A stretch of DNA of 64,000 nucleotides from Burkholderiales bacterium (GCA_024235795.1 JACKLR010000001.1:1240001-1304000), one strand, 5' to 3'. Shown: positions 43,079 through 52,179, numbered from the stretch's first letter. The notes: generated by a model from the sequence alone, not told the origin. Numbers and translations are program-made.

Positions 43079-43951
43079 TCAACCCAACTCGAAGGTTGTA
43101 ACGCCGAAGATGCGCACATGCGCGAGGGCGGGTGGCGGACCCAGGTACATCCGCGCACATCCGAAAACTTCGATCATTCCGTGACGGTGCACAAGCTCGA
43201 TTGCGGCCGGGTTGTTTTCGGGGACATCGAGATACAACGGACCAGCCACGGCAAATGTTGCCAAACGTATGTAAAGCGCCCTTGCTGACTGTGTGTCGTC
43301 CGCGAACAAGGGGCCTATCTTGCAGCCTTCCCTGCAGCGCCGCACTACACCATACCCGGCAAGTTTTCCTTCGCGCCGACAGCCCAGCGCAAGGGCATCG
43401 GGCTGGTTTATCCAGGCTTTCAGAAAAGCTGAACGCAACGCGGGAAAACAGGTACGGTCGTATGCCTGGACCTGATCAAATGGCACGGATAACAGCGGTA
43501 TAATTTCTTCGTCATCATCAACAGCAGCTTGGTAATGCGCCGGGATATCGGCACGAAACCGCATGTCGCGGTGCGAAAAAATGAAGCCGCCTTTTGCATA
43601 GTAACGCTGCATTTCAAATACGCCATCCAGCCCAATGCTCGCGTCCGGCTGCAGACGGGCCAGAAGGCGATCACGGCGGGCATGCCAGAGTGTATTGCCA
43701 AGTCCCCGGCCCCGGAACTCGGGACGGACTATGAAAAAGCCCATGAAGCCGAACGCGCCATTATAGGCTGTGATAGCGCCGCCGCCAATCAGCGCGTCGC
43801 CTAGTTCGGCAGCGATGAAGGCTTCAGGATCCGTAGCCCAGAATGTATCGGCATCATGAAGCCCCGGATTCCAGCCTTCTTGTGCAGCCCATTCGACAAG
43901 TTCGTCCACTTCGGGCCGTGTCATGTTTCGTATTACTAATTCATCCGGCAT
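43079..43951 (-). CDS. GNAT N-acetyltransferase with C-terminal acetyltransferase-like domain
   Basis: The N-terminal GNAT domain (MPDELVIRNMTRPEVDELVE) has the acetyl-CoA loop FFIVRPEFRGRGLGNTLW near residue 75. A second domain of about 110 residues (RSAFLKAWINQPDALALGCR) resembles the C-terminal domain of YitH-type acetyltransferases. The ATG at 43951, with AAGGGG upstream, gives 290 aa. It is followed at once by the puuE-like gene and shares its high GC. The substrate is unknown. Confidence 0.8.
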   Translation of the reverse strand: MPDELVIRNMTRPEVDELVEWAAQEGWNPGLHDADTFWATDPEAFIAAELGDALIGGGAITAYNGAFGFMGFFIVRPEFRGRGLGNTLWHARRDRLLARLQPDASIGLDGVFEMQRYYAKGGFIFSHRDMRFRADIPAHYQAAVDDDEEIIPLLSVPFDQVQAYDRTCFPALRSAFLKAWINQPDALALGCRREGKLAGYGVVRRCREGCKIGPLFADDTQSARALYIRLATFAVAGPLYLDVPENNPAAIELVHRHGMIEVFGCARMYLGPPPALAHVRIFGVTTFELG

Positions 43952-44172
43952 GGCAGTATTCCCCTTACTGGCCGTTGAAAAACGATTTATGTTGCCGCTA
44001 CGGCAATAAAAACAGACTCGGAACACACATTTATTATGCATAAATGCCGCTATTGCGTCTATTTTTGCTGTGTTATTAATTTACTACAGACGACCGATTC
44101 GGCCATCTGTAATGCGTCACGCGTTATTGTGTTTTTTCTCACTGAATATTCAGTTCAATCATTTTATCTTTA

Positions 44173-44324
44173 GAGCACCTCTAAAAATTCAAAGTTTTAA
44201 ACAAGACGAGGCCAGTTCTTGTAGATAGCAAAAAATTTTGACGCAGCATATGATTGATATGTAAGGAAACATTTTTTGTAAACAACGAAGTATTGTAACG
44301 AAATATGGATTTTTAGAGATGCCC
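44173..44324. mobile_element. MITE-like element with 18-bp terminal inverted repeats
   Basis: GAGCACCTCTAAAAATTC at 44173-44190 and GGATTTTTAGAGATGCCC at 44307-44324 are imperfect inverted repeats (15 of 18 match). They are flanked on both sides by TTTA, a possible 4-bp target duplication. The 152-bp interior has no gene. The ends look like those of IS5-type elements, so it may be a non-autonomous derivative moved in trans. Confidence 0.7.
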
Positions 44325-44402
44325 TTTAAATGGCATCAACAGTTCAAATAAGTATTGAGTCGCCTTGTAAGGCTGACAATACAGTGTATGGAGGATAAAA
44401 CC

Positions 44403-45137
44403 ATGTTTATGAGAATTACCACGATCCTGATTGGAATTTGTGCGCTGGTCTTATCGCAATCAGGCTTTGCAAATGACGTGAAACTGCGCGGTAAACCGTC
44501 AAATACCGAGTTTTCTGGCAAAGACGCATCTCAAAAAGCGACGGTAGAAAAATCATTTTCCGACAACGACGCAATTTACGGCATTGTCGCGGGAGAAGAT
44601 ACCAATGACCCATGTTATTTGAAAGTCAATTTCCGCGACGTGACTACCGGCGCAACATCAGCCAAGACCTATAATGAATGCGATGGCCATAAAGAGGGTG
44701 ATCTTGAAACGCTAACGTTACCGGATGGCGCCTTTGCAACCGGTGTTCGTGTATGTCTTAACAACGATGAAGACAAAATTAAGGGAATTCAACTCATTGG
44801 CAACTACGGGGGCTGCCTGTTAGGCGCGGAATCAGTCAGTGTTGTGCCACCGGATTGTTCCGCCGTGGTCAGGATATCCGGTCACGAATACCGTTTATGC
44901 AATACCGATCAACCAGCCTACATCACGCGATCCTGTAGCACTGAAATCGGGCCATCTTTCGAAAGAGCGAATTGTGTCGGTAAAAATACCGGCAAACCTG
45001 ACAGTGATTGGGAGAAAACTGTGAAATGCCCGCCCGGGCATGTCGCCACAGGTATGAAACTCAATACTCGTGCAGGAAGTGGCAATCGCCGGATGTACAA
45101 CGGTATTTCACTGGTCTGCTATGAGATTTCCGAATGA
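44403..45137 (+). CDS. Secreted cysteine-rich protein of unknown function
   Basis: The ATG at 44403 has GGAGG 8 nt upstream; a longer in-frame start lies in the preceding DNA. A signal peptide (MRITTILIGICALVLSQSGFA) leads to a mature protein of about 220 residues with an even number of cysteines, suggesting disulfides in the periplasm or outside. Two similar modules occur: FATGVRVCLNN with GIQLIGNYGG, and VATGMKLNTRAG with GISLVCYE. This suggests an internal beta-rich duplication. I do not recognise the family. It is the first of a set of same-strand genes preceded by GGAGG-type sites. Confidence 0.75.
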   Translation: MFMRITTILIGICALVLSQSGFANDVKLRGKPSNTEFSGKDASQKATVEKSFSDNDAIYGIVAGEDTNDPCYLKVNFRDVTTGATSAKTYNECDGHKEGDLETLTLPDGAFATGVRVCLNNDEDKIKGIQLIGNYGGCLLGAESVSVVPPDCSAVVRISGHEYRLCNTDQPAYITRSCSTEIGPSFERANCVGKNTGKPDSDWEKTVKCPPGHVATGMKLNTRAGSGNRRMYNGISLVCYEISE

Positions 45138-45170
45138 TGGATTAATATAATCACAGTTTGGAGGATAGCC

Positions 45171-46475
45171 ATGTTACTACAGAGATCAATTATCTGCCTA
45201 TTTGCATGCTGGCTTTTCTTTGCTGCTAATCATGGCTATTCCCGTCAGTATCATTATGATTCCGGCTGTGACTGTTATGTACCCGATCAATCCACTCCCG
45301 ATACCGGAACCAACACAACACCGAAAAATCCCAAGCCCAATCCTTTCATTCTGAAAGGAACCGGCGCCGATTCTGCGACAACCAGGCGCGATATATCCGA
45401 ACCGGTTGAAGTCGTGCACAAACAACCGGACGGCTTGTACGAAACACGCCGATTCCGCTATTCGACGCCGAAAAACTTCAAAAATCGTACCCATCAGAGT
45501 CTCAATCTCTGGTTTGTCTTCCACGGAGGCGGAGGAAACGCACTGACCATGCACAAGTTCTTCGATGAAGTCCCTCATGCCGCCCCAACCTTGATTGTCT
45601 ATCCAGAAGCGATGGAGGTTAATGAAGACAACATCCTCGATTTGAGCGGGAATTCGGATACCAAGTGGCGTATGGCAAGATTGCCTGGTTCTGCTTCGGA
45701 TCCAAACGCCTATCGTGATATTGCGTTTATTGAATGGATGCGATCAAAACTCCTGAAACATAATTCCCAGTTGAACGCAGCGCATGTTTATGCAACGGGA
45801 TTTTCAAGCGGCGCCGGAATGACGTGGATGCTGTTGTGTTATCGTTCTGCGCTGTTTCAAGGATTCGCGATATATTCCCAGCAACTGGGATCGGAACGCA
45901 GAAGCGGGGGCTGTGGCGACGGACAGTTACTGCATGCGAATGACAATCGCACCGGTTATGAGAAATTAACGAATACCCCGCCAGATCAATACGGACACAG
46001 GGTTTCCGGAGCACCGAACACGCCGGCGCAGAATGCGGCGACAAAAGCAGTTTTTTATGCGCACGGAACAGCCGACAAAAATCTTGTACGCACCGGAAAC
46101 AGCGGATGCTGGCAACGTGGAGAATGTGACATATCCGAAGATCCATTGTTTTCCATGGATCCCGGTGGCTCACTTGAAGCACGTGACGATATATCGACTG
46201 TTAACTGGCTGATCGCCAGACATCAGCTTGCCTCAAGACCGAATTCGAGTGTATTTCTACCCGACAGCAATTTGAATGACGAGGAAAAAGTCATTCAAAG
46301 AAGCTATTACGCCGAGCAGGAAGGCCGGATTACCCGGCATCAGGGCGCGCCAATCTCATGGCTGGAACGGGTTGGCGCCGAACATAACGTGCCTTCGGTC
46401 GAGCGTGGCGGCGATTATGATCAATCCGTTTATACCCAGCGGTTTTTTGAAATTCACGCTGATATGCTTCAGTGA
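45171..46475 (+). CDS. Secreted alpha/beta-hydrolase of the PHB-depolymerase / LpqC esterase type
   Basis: Signal peptide at residues 1-24, then a short Cys-containing and Pro/Thr-rich spacer. The hydrolase domain has the oxyanion motif WFVFHGGGGN (118-122), the nucleophile Ser212 in ATGFSSGAG, a likely acid Asp in AHGTADKNL and His in GAEHNVP. Family members cleave polyesters or feruloyl esters. 434 aa; the GGAGG at the 5' end is well placed. The Cys-rich segment RRSGGCGDG and a second one (GCWQRGECD) suggest disulfides and an extracellular location. Confidence 0.8.
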   Translation: MLLQRSIICLFACWLFFAANHGYSRQYHYDSGCDCYVPDQSTPDTGTNTTPKNPKPNPFILKGTGADSATTRRDISEPVEVVHKQPDGLYETRRFRYSTPKNFKNRTHQSLNLWFVFHGGGGNALTMHKFFDEVPHAAPTLIVYPEAMEVNEDNILDLSGNSDTKWRMARLPGSASDPNAYRDIAFIEWMRSKLLKHNSQLNAAHVYATGFSSGAGMTWMLLCYRSALFQGFAIYSQQLGSERRSGGCGDGQLLHANDNRTGYEKLTNTPPDQYGHRVSGAPNTPAQNAATKAVFYAHGTADKNLVRTGNSGCWQRGECDISEDPLFSMDPGGSLEARDDISTVNWLIARHQLASRPNSSVFLPDSNLNDEEKVIQRSYYAEQEGRITRHQGAPISWLERVGAEHNVPSVERGGDYDQSVYTQRFFEIHADMLQ

Positions 46476-46559
46476 TTTACTTCGCTCATTCGAAAAACTG
46501 TCTGATCGTTTAATGCTATAAGACATGTTTGTTGCAATTGCAACCGGGAGGATAATGAA

Positions 46560-48170
46560 ATGTCAACCAATTCTGCAAGTCCAAATTTTTTGCTGCTGAT
46601 CGCCGATGACCTTGGCAAGGATCTTATTTCCATCACCGGCTCCGGTACTGGCCGCAGCATGCAGGTGCGCACCAAAGCCAAGGACAACACAGGTCCCAAT
46701 GCCAATGTGATCGGCTATCATGTCGGTAATATGCCCAATGTCAGCCGCTTGCTGCGTAATGGGGTATATTTCGATCAAGCCTGGGCGCAACCCGCCTGTT
46801 CACCGACCAGAGCTTCCATCTACAGTGGCGTGCATCCCTGGCGCAATGGCGTGGGCAGCCCCATGGGCAACCCGGTGCTGGATACCACCATAAGCCTGAC
46901 CACGCTGCCTGAGCTTTTGCCTAGCGCTTATAAATCGGGGCTGTTTGGAAAATGGCATCTGGGAAACAACCGCGATACCAGCCCCCTGGAACACGGCTGG
47001 GACAAACATGTAGGCACTTTCGATGGCGTGGTGCCGGATTATCGTCAATGGCCGTTATTGGATTCAGATGGTGTGTACGATGAAGACCTTGCACCCTACA
47101 GTACGGAATATGTCACTACTGTGACAGTCAGAGAAGCAGCCGACTGGATCAACGCGCTCGATAGCGATACCCCCTGGTTTGCTACAATGGCCTTTCATGC
47201 GCCACATTCCCCATTCCATACGCCACCTTCTGGAACAACGGGTATAACCAGTATCCCCGCAGGTGCAAACACAGACACCAATGATTTTAAATTTAATCTT
47301 ATGACGCAGAGTCTCGATCATCATATCGGTGGGTTGTTGGGAACAGCGAGCAGCGGTGGTATTCCTCCAATGACGGAATTTGATTTTGCAGCCATTCCTC
47401 AGGATCAACTGCAAAACACGATCATCATTTTCATTGGTGATAACGGTTCGGATTCTAGGGTCGCAATTGAGGAACCCAAGACGTATGAATATGAGGGATC
47501 GGTAGCTGTACCCATGATCATCGCGGATGGCGCCAGTGTTATGGCAGAATTCAACAGCACAAATGACAGCCCCAGGTTTTTGCATCCGCGCCGGGTCGGC
47601 TGGACTTCAACCGGGATGACCCATGTAATCGACCTGTATGCCACTTTAGCGCACTTTGCCGATCCGACCGATGGCACAATGCCGGCACGTACCGATTCAG
47701 TGGATCTTGGGCCCTTGCTGACCCGGCCACTGATGATCCGGCATAAAACGCCGGGAAAACCCAAAGTACCCGTAAACCCTGGAAGCGGAGGACTGCCGGG
47801 CACCAAGGTTCCAGATCTACCCGATTTTGAACCTGCGCCGACTGAAGTGCGTAACTTCAACTTCGCACAATGGTATAGCAGCGATACGGAGCGCGCTTCT
47901 ATACGCAATGCTGAATACAAGCTCAACTATGAATATGATCCTGCCACGGACTCCCACACTTATGCCCTTTATCGTTTTGAGGAAGGCATCATCCCCGATC
48001 GCGAAGACGCCACGGGCACTCCAGCGGAAAATCTGTGGGATGCAGCAATCAATCGTACGGACAATTTTGCCAGGGAAAATCTGGATCTGCTGCTGGATGA
48101 ATTGTTAGCAGATTACCGGCGTAATCAGAACGATCAATTTCATGATCCCCGACCATTTCCAGCGGCATGA
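46560..48170 (+). CDS. Type I sulfatase (arylsulfatase family)
   Basis: Hydrolyses sulfate esters using formylglycine. The modification motif is Cys80 in PACSPTRASIYSG (CxPxR). Metal ligands are at LLLIADDLG (Asp16/17) and in IFIGDNGSD. GLFGKWHLGN holds the substrate-side Lys and His, and AFHAPHSPF the second His. 536 aa. A normal N-terminus (MSTNSASPNFLLLI) with no signal peptide predicts a cytoplasmic enzyme, unlike its secreted neighbours. It needs a formylglycine-generating enzyme or similar, which is not in this window. Confidence 0.88.
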   Translation: MSTNSASPNFLLLIADDLGKDLISITGSGTGRSMQVRTKAKDNTGPNANVIGYHVGNMPNVSRLLRNGVYFDQAWAQPACSPTRASIYSGVHPWRNGVGSPMGNPVLDTTISLTTLPELLPSAYKSGLFGKWHLGNNRDTSPLEHGWDKHVGTFDGVVPDYRQWPLLDSDGVYDEDLAPYSTEYVTTVTVREAADWINALDSDTPWFATMAFHAPHSPFHTPPSGTTGITSIPAGANTDTNDFKFNLMTQSLDHHIGGLLGTASSGGIPPMTEFDFAAIPQDQLQNTIIIFIGDNGSDSRVAIEEPKTYEYEGSVAVPMIIADGASVMAEFNSTNDSPRFLHPRRVGWTSTGMTHVIDLYATLAHFADPTDGTMPARTDSVDLGPLLTRPLMIRHKTPGKPKVPVNPGSGGLPGTKVPDLPDFEPAPTEVRNFNFAQWYSSDTERASIRNAEYKLNYEYDPATDSHTYALYRFEEGIIPDREDATGTPAENLWDAAINRTDNFARENLDLLLDELLADYRRNQNDQFHDPRPFPAA

Positions 48171-48595
48171 GCATCTAAAGCAAGGTAATTGAATACGGGG
48201 GCAGTCAGACACTGTCCCCGACACATCAAACCAGGCAATCTCCCGCTGTGCCTATCACAGGTAAAAATTGGAGTTATCACCTGAGCATATAACAACTTTC
48301 CTGTTTCCTCACATTTGGCAGGATTCTCACGCCGAATGATTACCTGGATTATCCAGTGATAAAAATCACAGAATATTATGTGCGTCCGGGATAGCATTTA
48401 TTCATATATCTGCATGAGGGCACATCAATGCATCATTTTTAACGCGCAAAGACAGAATGACGCATTCGTGCCGACAAGCTCATATTTTAAGCCTAGTTGC
48501 TTTTACAGTTAATCATGTGCGAGTTGTCAGACTCTTCTGATCATAATCAGCAACAGGTGTAATAAAATAATCATCCAATTTCGGAGGCAACGATC
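48171..48595. other. Intergenic region with hairpin after the sulfatase
   Basis: No gene is seen. An inverted repeat CGGGGGCAGT / ACTGTCCCCG (about 48197-48222, one mismatch, 5-nt loop) lies just after the sulfatase and may end its transcript, though no T-run follows. The remainder holds the leader of the next gene with its GGAGG. Confidence 0.45.
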
Positions 48596-49300
48596 ATGAA
48601 AAGAATCAATCATAAAGTACTGAAATTTTCTGGGTGGACACAGATTTATGTCGGTTGTCTGTTTCTTGTTTTTGCAGCGTTAATGTGGAATCCCGTTCAG
48701 GCGGGTATGGAAAACCCCGATACCGGAGAAACCTGTCAGGGTATTAACTGCGATGGATTCAATGACACTGCTGGATCGGGCACGGGTTCGACTTCCGGGT
48801 CAAACTCCGGGTCAACCTCCGGTTCAACTTTTGGATCATCCGGCACGACAATCGACCTTAAAGTTATTGATTGTAATGCTACGCAAGAAAGAGATATAAA
48901 CGCTGTTGCCTGGAATATTTCGGATGACTGGGTAAACTTTGAAAATGTGGTTGAAACAGAAACAGGCACTAATCTGGGAAACTGCGCAAAAAACCGGTTC
49001 TCGAAGAACGGGAAGGTAAAATGCATGTCATCAGATAAAAATGGCTTAATGGGTTGGTCTTCACCATTTAACAAGAAAATTAAGATTTATCCTAAATTTC
49101 TTACCAAAATAGCCGGATTACCCCAGGCAGATCGGCGCGCCTGCTATGCAGCGCTCATGGCACATGAATTTGCGCATAGTTGTGACTTGGGTGAAGACGG
49201 TGCTGAAGCCCGCGAAGATGCTGCTTTCAAATACTGGAAAAACCGGTTTGCAGCCACAAAGGATACACTGAGCATGCAATCTGATTGCGGACTAGACTGA
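48596..49300 (+). CDS. Secreted HExxH-type putative metallopeptidase with Gly/Ser linker
   Basis: A 234-residue protein. A hydrophobic segment (YVGCLFLVFAALMW) and cleavage near VQAGM form an N-terminal signal. A low-complexity linker of Gly, Ser and Thr repeats (about 59-84) follows. The C-terminal domain has His190-Glu191-x-x-His194 in MAHEFAHSCDLGEDGAEARE, with acidic residues after it that could be the third zinc ligand, and several Cys. I do not recognise a named family. Zinc protease function is inferred from the motif alone. Confidence 0.7.
   Translation: MKRINHKVLKFSGWTQIYVGCLFLVFAALMWNPVQAGMENPDTGETCQGINCDGFNDTAGSGTGSTSGSNSGSTSGSTFGSSGTTIDLKVIDCNATQERDINAVAWNISDDWVNFENVVETETGTNLGNCAKNRFSKNGKVKCMSSDKNGLMGWSSPFNKKIKIYPKFLTKIAGLPQADRRACYAALMAHEFAHSCDLGEDGAEAREDAAFKYWKNRFAATKDTLSMQSDCGLD
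48785..48832 (+). repeat. Imperfect 12-bp tandem repeats coding for Gly-Ser linker
   Basis: Four consecutive 12-bp units resembling GGTTCAACTTCC encode the G-S-T-S linker units of the HExxH protein, with a partial fifth unit after. Such coding repeats can change copy number by slippage. Confidence 0.7.
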
Positions 49301-49349
49301 ATACCTTCAAGCATTTGAAATATAACTATCAGCAGGCAGCAACAGGTGC

Positions 49350-49687
49350 TCAAGAACCGACGAAAGTGATCAGCGTGTCCCTCTACGGATCAAATGGTTA
49401 CTTCAGGGTTGCTTTAAAAGCGCGTTATACATTGTGGCAAAGCTGGAACGACCCTAGTGTTAACGAATTCAGGCCTACTCACCGGATTCCAGCGTTCAAT
49501 AACATACGCAGTGTTTGACGCGCCTTCCTTCAGCCCAAATTCGTAGGACATGCAATTATAGGCAAGCACGTCCGGTCGGCCATAATTGGCCAGCGCATCA
49601 AGGCAACCGTCTCACATGTTCTTCATTCTTGCACTCGAGGGTAACGATATGCATAAGACGCGCTGTATTTGTTGAGATGGTAACCAC
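49350..49687 (-). pseudogene. Decayed antibiotic-biosynthesis-monooxygenase (ABM) family gene
   Basis: Translation of the minus strand gives family-like segments in shifting frames. From a GTG at 49687 (with GGAG) come VVTISTNTARLMHIVTLECK and NEEHVRR. Then, after one extra T, come CLDALANYGRPDVLAYNCMS, YEFGLKEGASNTAYVIERW and VVPALP. Another shift gives MYNALLKQP, an 11-bp insertion follows, and then FDP-stop-RDTLITFVGS. Together these look like a full ABM-type (putative quinol monooxygenase) protein of about 110 residues broken by at least three lesions. The rest of the gap 49301-49888 shows nothing else. Confidence 0.65.
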
Positions 49688-49888
49688 TTCTTTTCTCCAT
49701 TTTCAAAAAAGTAGCTTATAACCTGCACTATCAATCACATTATTCAATGAAGGTTTGTTTGAATACGATAAGATTATCTGTTAGGGTGGTCCGCGAAGTA
49801 AGTCTTCAGGTTAACCGGCTTAACCATTAACACACTTACAACACGCTTACTAAATTTTCAATAAACCAAAGGATCAGAGGAGTTAGGC

Positions 49889-50266
49889 ATGCATAACAAA
49901 TGGACGAACAGTATTGTTGCAGTTTGTTTATTCAGCATTCTTTGCATGATGCCGGTTATGGCTCAAGACCTGGGTACAAACCAGGATACTAATATTTCTT
50001 ACAGCGATGAAGCGCTCAGGTCGTTTATTATTGCAAACGCAAGTATTAACCAGTTGCAACAGCATGCTGACGCGCAGATGCAAAACATGGCGTCAGACCA
50101 ACAAAAGCAAGAAATGATGGAGGCTACCAATCAGCAGATATTGCAGGTACTGCAGCAGGCCGGACTAACAGTCGATGAATATAACGTTATGGGACAAACT
50201 ATTCAATCTGATGCTCATTTGCAGCTGAAATTACAAGCAATTACATCAGGCCTTTTCCAACAATAA
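49889..50266 (+). CDS. Secreted DUF4168-type protein
   Basis: A 125-residue protein with a signal peptide (IVAVCLFSILCMMPVMAQ) and a helical mature part. The pattern SYSDEALRSFIIANASINQL, with EATNQQILQVLQQAGLTVDE and YNVMGQTIQSDAHLQLKL, resembles DUF4168, a widespread secreted domain of unknown function. An AGGAG site precedes the ATG. It probably acts in the periplasm. Confidence 0.7.
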   Translation: MHNKWTNSIVAVCLFSILCMMPVMAQDLGTNQDTNISYSDEALRSFIIANASINQLQQHADAQMQNMASDQQKQEMMEATNQQILQVLQQAGLTVDEYNVMGQTIQSDAHLQLKLQAITSGLFQQ

Positions 50267-50789
50267 GAATTGCAATATGTGTGTAAAAATCACAACTCAA
50301 CCGCACATAAATAAATTATCGGGCAGTCTCATTTTGACAGGTTACACTGTTCGATAATTATTTCACAATATCAATGCCTCTCAAGCATGCATTTTTGTAA
50401 TTTGCCACAGGCTTAAAATGCAGATTGCCCGTAACCAGTGTATCCGAAGTGCTTATAAAATTCAGGAAGCGTAGATGTAGACCTAGGCCTACTCCAAATA
50501 CTGTCCGCTTGTACATGGCAAAAACTGGATGTTATGACACTAGCGCAGTTCTCTTTGTTTTAGTATCAATCAGCGCGAGATTTTAAGACGGTTTCAATTT
50601 ACCTTGACAGTAGATTCAATGATAAATTTTACGTTGTAAGCATCCGAAGTATCTTGATGATCAACACGGACGTTGCCGAAATGCCAGAAAATCTATATGG
50701 CATTGGTCATTCTAGCAGCGCTATTTCTGCTCCAAAAACCAGCCGGAGGATTGCAGATTACCGACTGGAAAAGCAGATTATGTCATTAT
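50267..50789. other. Intergenic, nothing identified
   Basis: About 520 bp between the DUF4168 gene and the 3' end of the aquaporin gene. I find no conserved coding sequence, tRNA or clear mobile element. A short plus-strand frame beginning at 50673 has a hydrophobic start but runs antisense into glpF and is not supported. Confidence 0.45.
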
Positions 50790-51494
50790 TTACAGGATGC
50801 TATACACAACAGCGGCTACAAGTCCGCCAATAATGCCACCAACCACGGGAACATAAGCGTAGCCCCAATCACTGTCCCGTTTATTTTGTATTGGCAGTAT
50901 CGCATGCATAATGCGCGGTCCAAGATCACGCGCCGGATTGACTGCAAATCCTGTTGGTCCGCCCAGTGACAAACCAATACCAAACAGTAATAATGCCACA
51001 GGAAGTGCATCTAATGCCCCGAGACTGGTTTGTGGCGAAACAATCATCATGACGCCAAAAACCAGCACAAATGTGCCTACCGCTTCTGTAATAATATTAT
51101 GAACCGGGCTTTTGATCGCAGGACCAGTACAAAATGCAGCTAATTGCGCATCCGGATCGGCTGTCTGATCAAAATGTTGACGATATGTGATCCATACAAT
51201 CACCGCGCCCAACATTGCACCCAGCATTTGCGCAATGGCGTAGCTTGGCACATCCGCCCATGCAAATTTACCCGCTGCAGCTAGACCGATGCTGACGGCG
51301 GGATTCAAATGTGCGCCACTTGATGCAGCAACTGCGTATACAGCTACAAAAAGCGCAATACCCCACCCCGCTGCGATCGTTAACCAACCGGCATTATTAC
51401 CTTTGGATTTGTTGAGCACTACATTGGCCACAACGCCATTACCTAACAAAACTAATATGAAGGTTCCAACTAATTCACCTAGAAAAGGACTCAT
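50790..51494 (-). CDS. glpF: MIP-family channel, aquaglyceroporin type
   Basis: Inner-membrane channel for water or small polyols. Six transmembrane segments and two half-helices carry the NPA boxes: HLNPAVSIGLAAAG near 64 and AVNPARDLGPRIMHA near 190. The Asp after NPAR is typical of glycerol-conducting GlpF-type channels. The ATG at 51494 (MSPFLGELVGTFILV) has AAGGTG 6 nt upstream; other ATG/GTG codons lie just before. 234 aa. No glycerol genes are nearby, so the solute is uncertain; the symbol marks the subfamily only. Confidence 0.85.
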   Translation of the reverse strand: MSPFLGELVGTFILVLLGNGVVANVVLNKSKGNNAGWLTIAAGWGIALFVAVYAVAASSGAHLNPAVSIGLAAAGKFAWADVPSYAIAQMLGAMLGAVIVWITYRQHFDQTADPDAQLAAFCTGPAIKSPVHNIITEAVGTFVLVFGVMMIVSPQTSLGALDALPVALLLFGIGLSLGGPTGFAVNPARDLGPRIMHAILPIQNKRDSDWGYAYVPVVGGIIGGLVAAVVYSIL

Positions 51495-51856
51495 ATGCAT
51501 CACCTTGAATTGAATGTAAAAATTGATTCTGGTTTTGAATTATCGCGTAAAAATTATAGGAAGGAATTTTTGTTTTGATATTCAGCTTAAATTTCTAACG
51601 CCCAGAAATTATCACACAAAACCGGAAGCAATGATATGTTGACATAACAACATGGAGATAAACATTCAAGTATTGCCAGAGCGCAGGGTAAATATCAGAA
51701 TTCACGCAATCACTAAGCATCAGTGCTACGCTCTGCAATAACTTATGCGGTTTCTATCAATACAATACAATTCAGTACATCTCACCGCTCATGTCTATAG
51801 ATGAGCGCAATCATTATTTAAAAACGCACAACCATCTCGCCCTTTTTGATTTTTAA
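51495..51856. other. Intergenic with short hairpins
   Basis: About 360 bp upstream of the aquaporin gene and downstream of a lipoprotein gene, both minus strand. CGCTCAT/ATGAGCG near 51787-51808 forms a 7-bp stem and may end the lipoprotein transcript, though without a T-run. I see no gene. Confidence 0.4.
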
Positions 51857-52039
51857 TCATTCTTCATTTGAGCCATCAGCAGCAGACGGATCCGTATCAT
51901 GCCTGGTAACATCATCCGGGCCATAAGCCGACATTTTTGGTCTATCCATCAAATGTCCATCGGGCGTCCTTCTCGGTTCACTACACGCCGTGAGCACCAC
52001 GCCTAAAATCGCAGCCAGCAAGATATACCTCATAATCAT
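51857..52039 (-). CDS. Small predicted lipoprotein
   Basis: A 60-residue protein with a lipoprotein signal (YILLAAILGVVLTAC; the lipobox Cys is residue 19) and a polar, Asp-rich tail. GGAGG lies 8 nt before the ATG at 52039. Function unknown. It is not closely spaced to other genes. Confidence 0.7.
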   Translation of the reverse strand: MIMRYILLAAILGVVLTACSEPRRTPDGHLMDRPKMSAYGPDDVTRHDTDPSAADGSNEE

Positions 52040-52179
52040 CTCTTACGCCTCCTCGTCTCGTATTAAAAAGATTCTACACTATTTTGTTTATCGCACTACA
52101 TAATCTGCCGCATTGTAGAGAGCAAATAAATTAAATTGCTTGGCAATTATTACAGAATACATTGAGTGGCACTTTAAGC

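Noticed and set aside
50673..50969. Plus-strand frame with a hydrophobic start
   Set aside because: Most of it is antisense to the aquaporin gene, it has no Shine-Dalgarno, and the residues after the start are not conserved in type.
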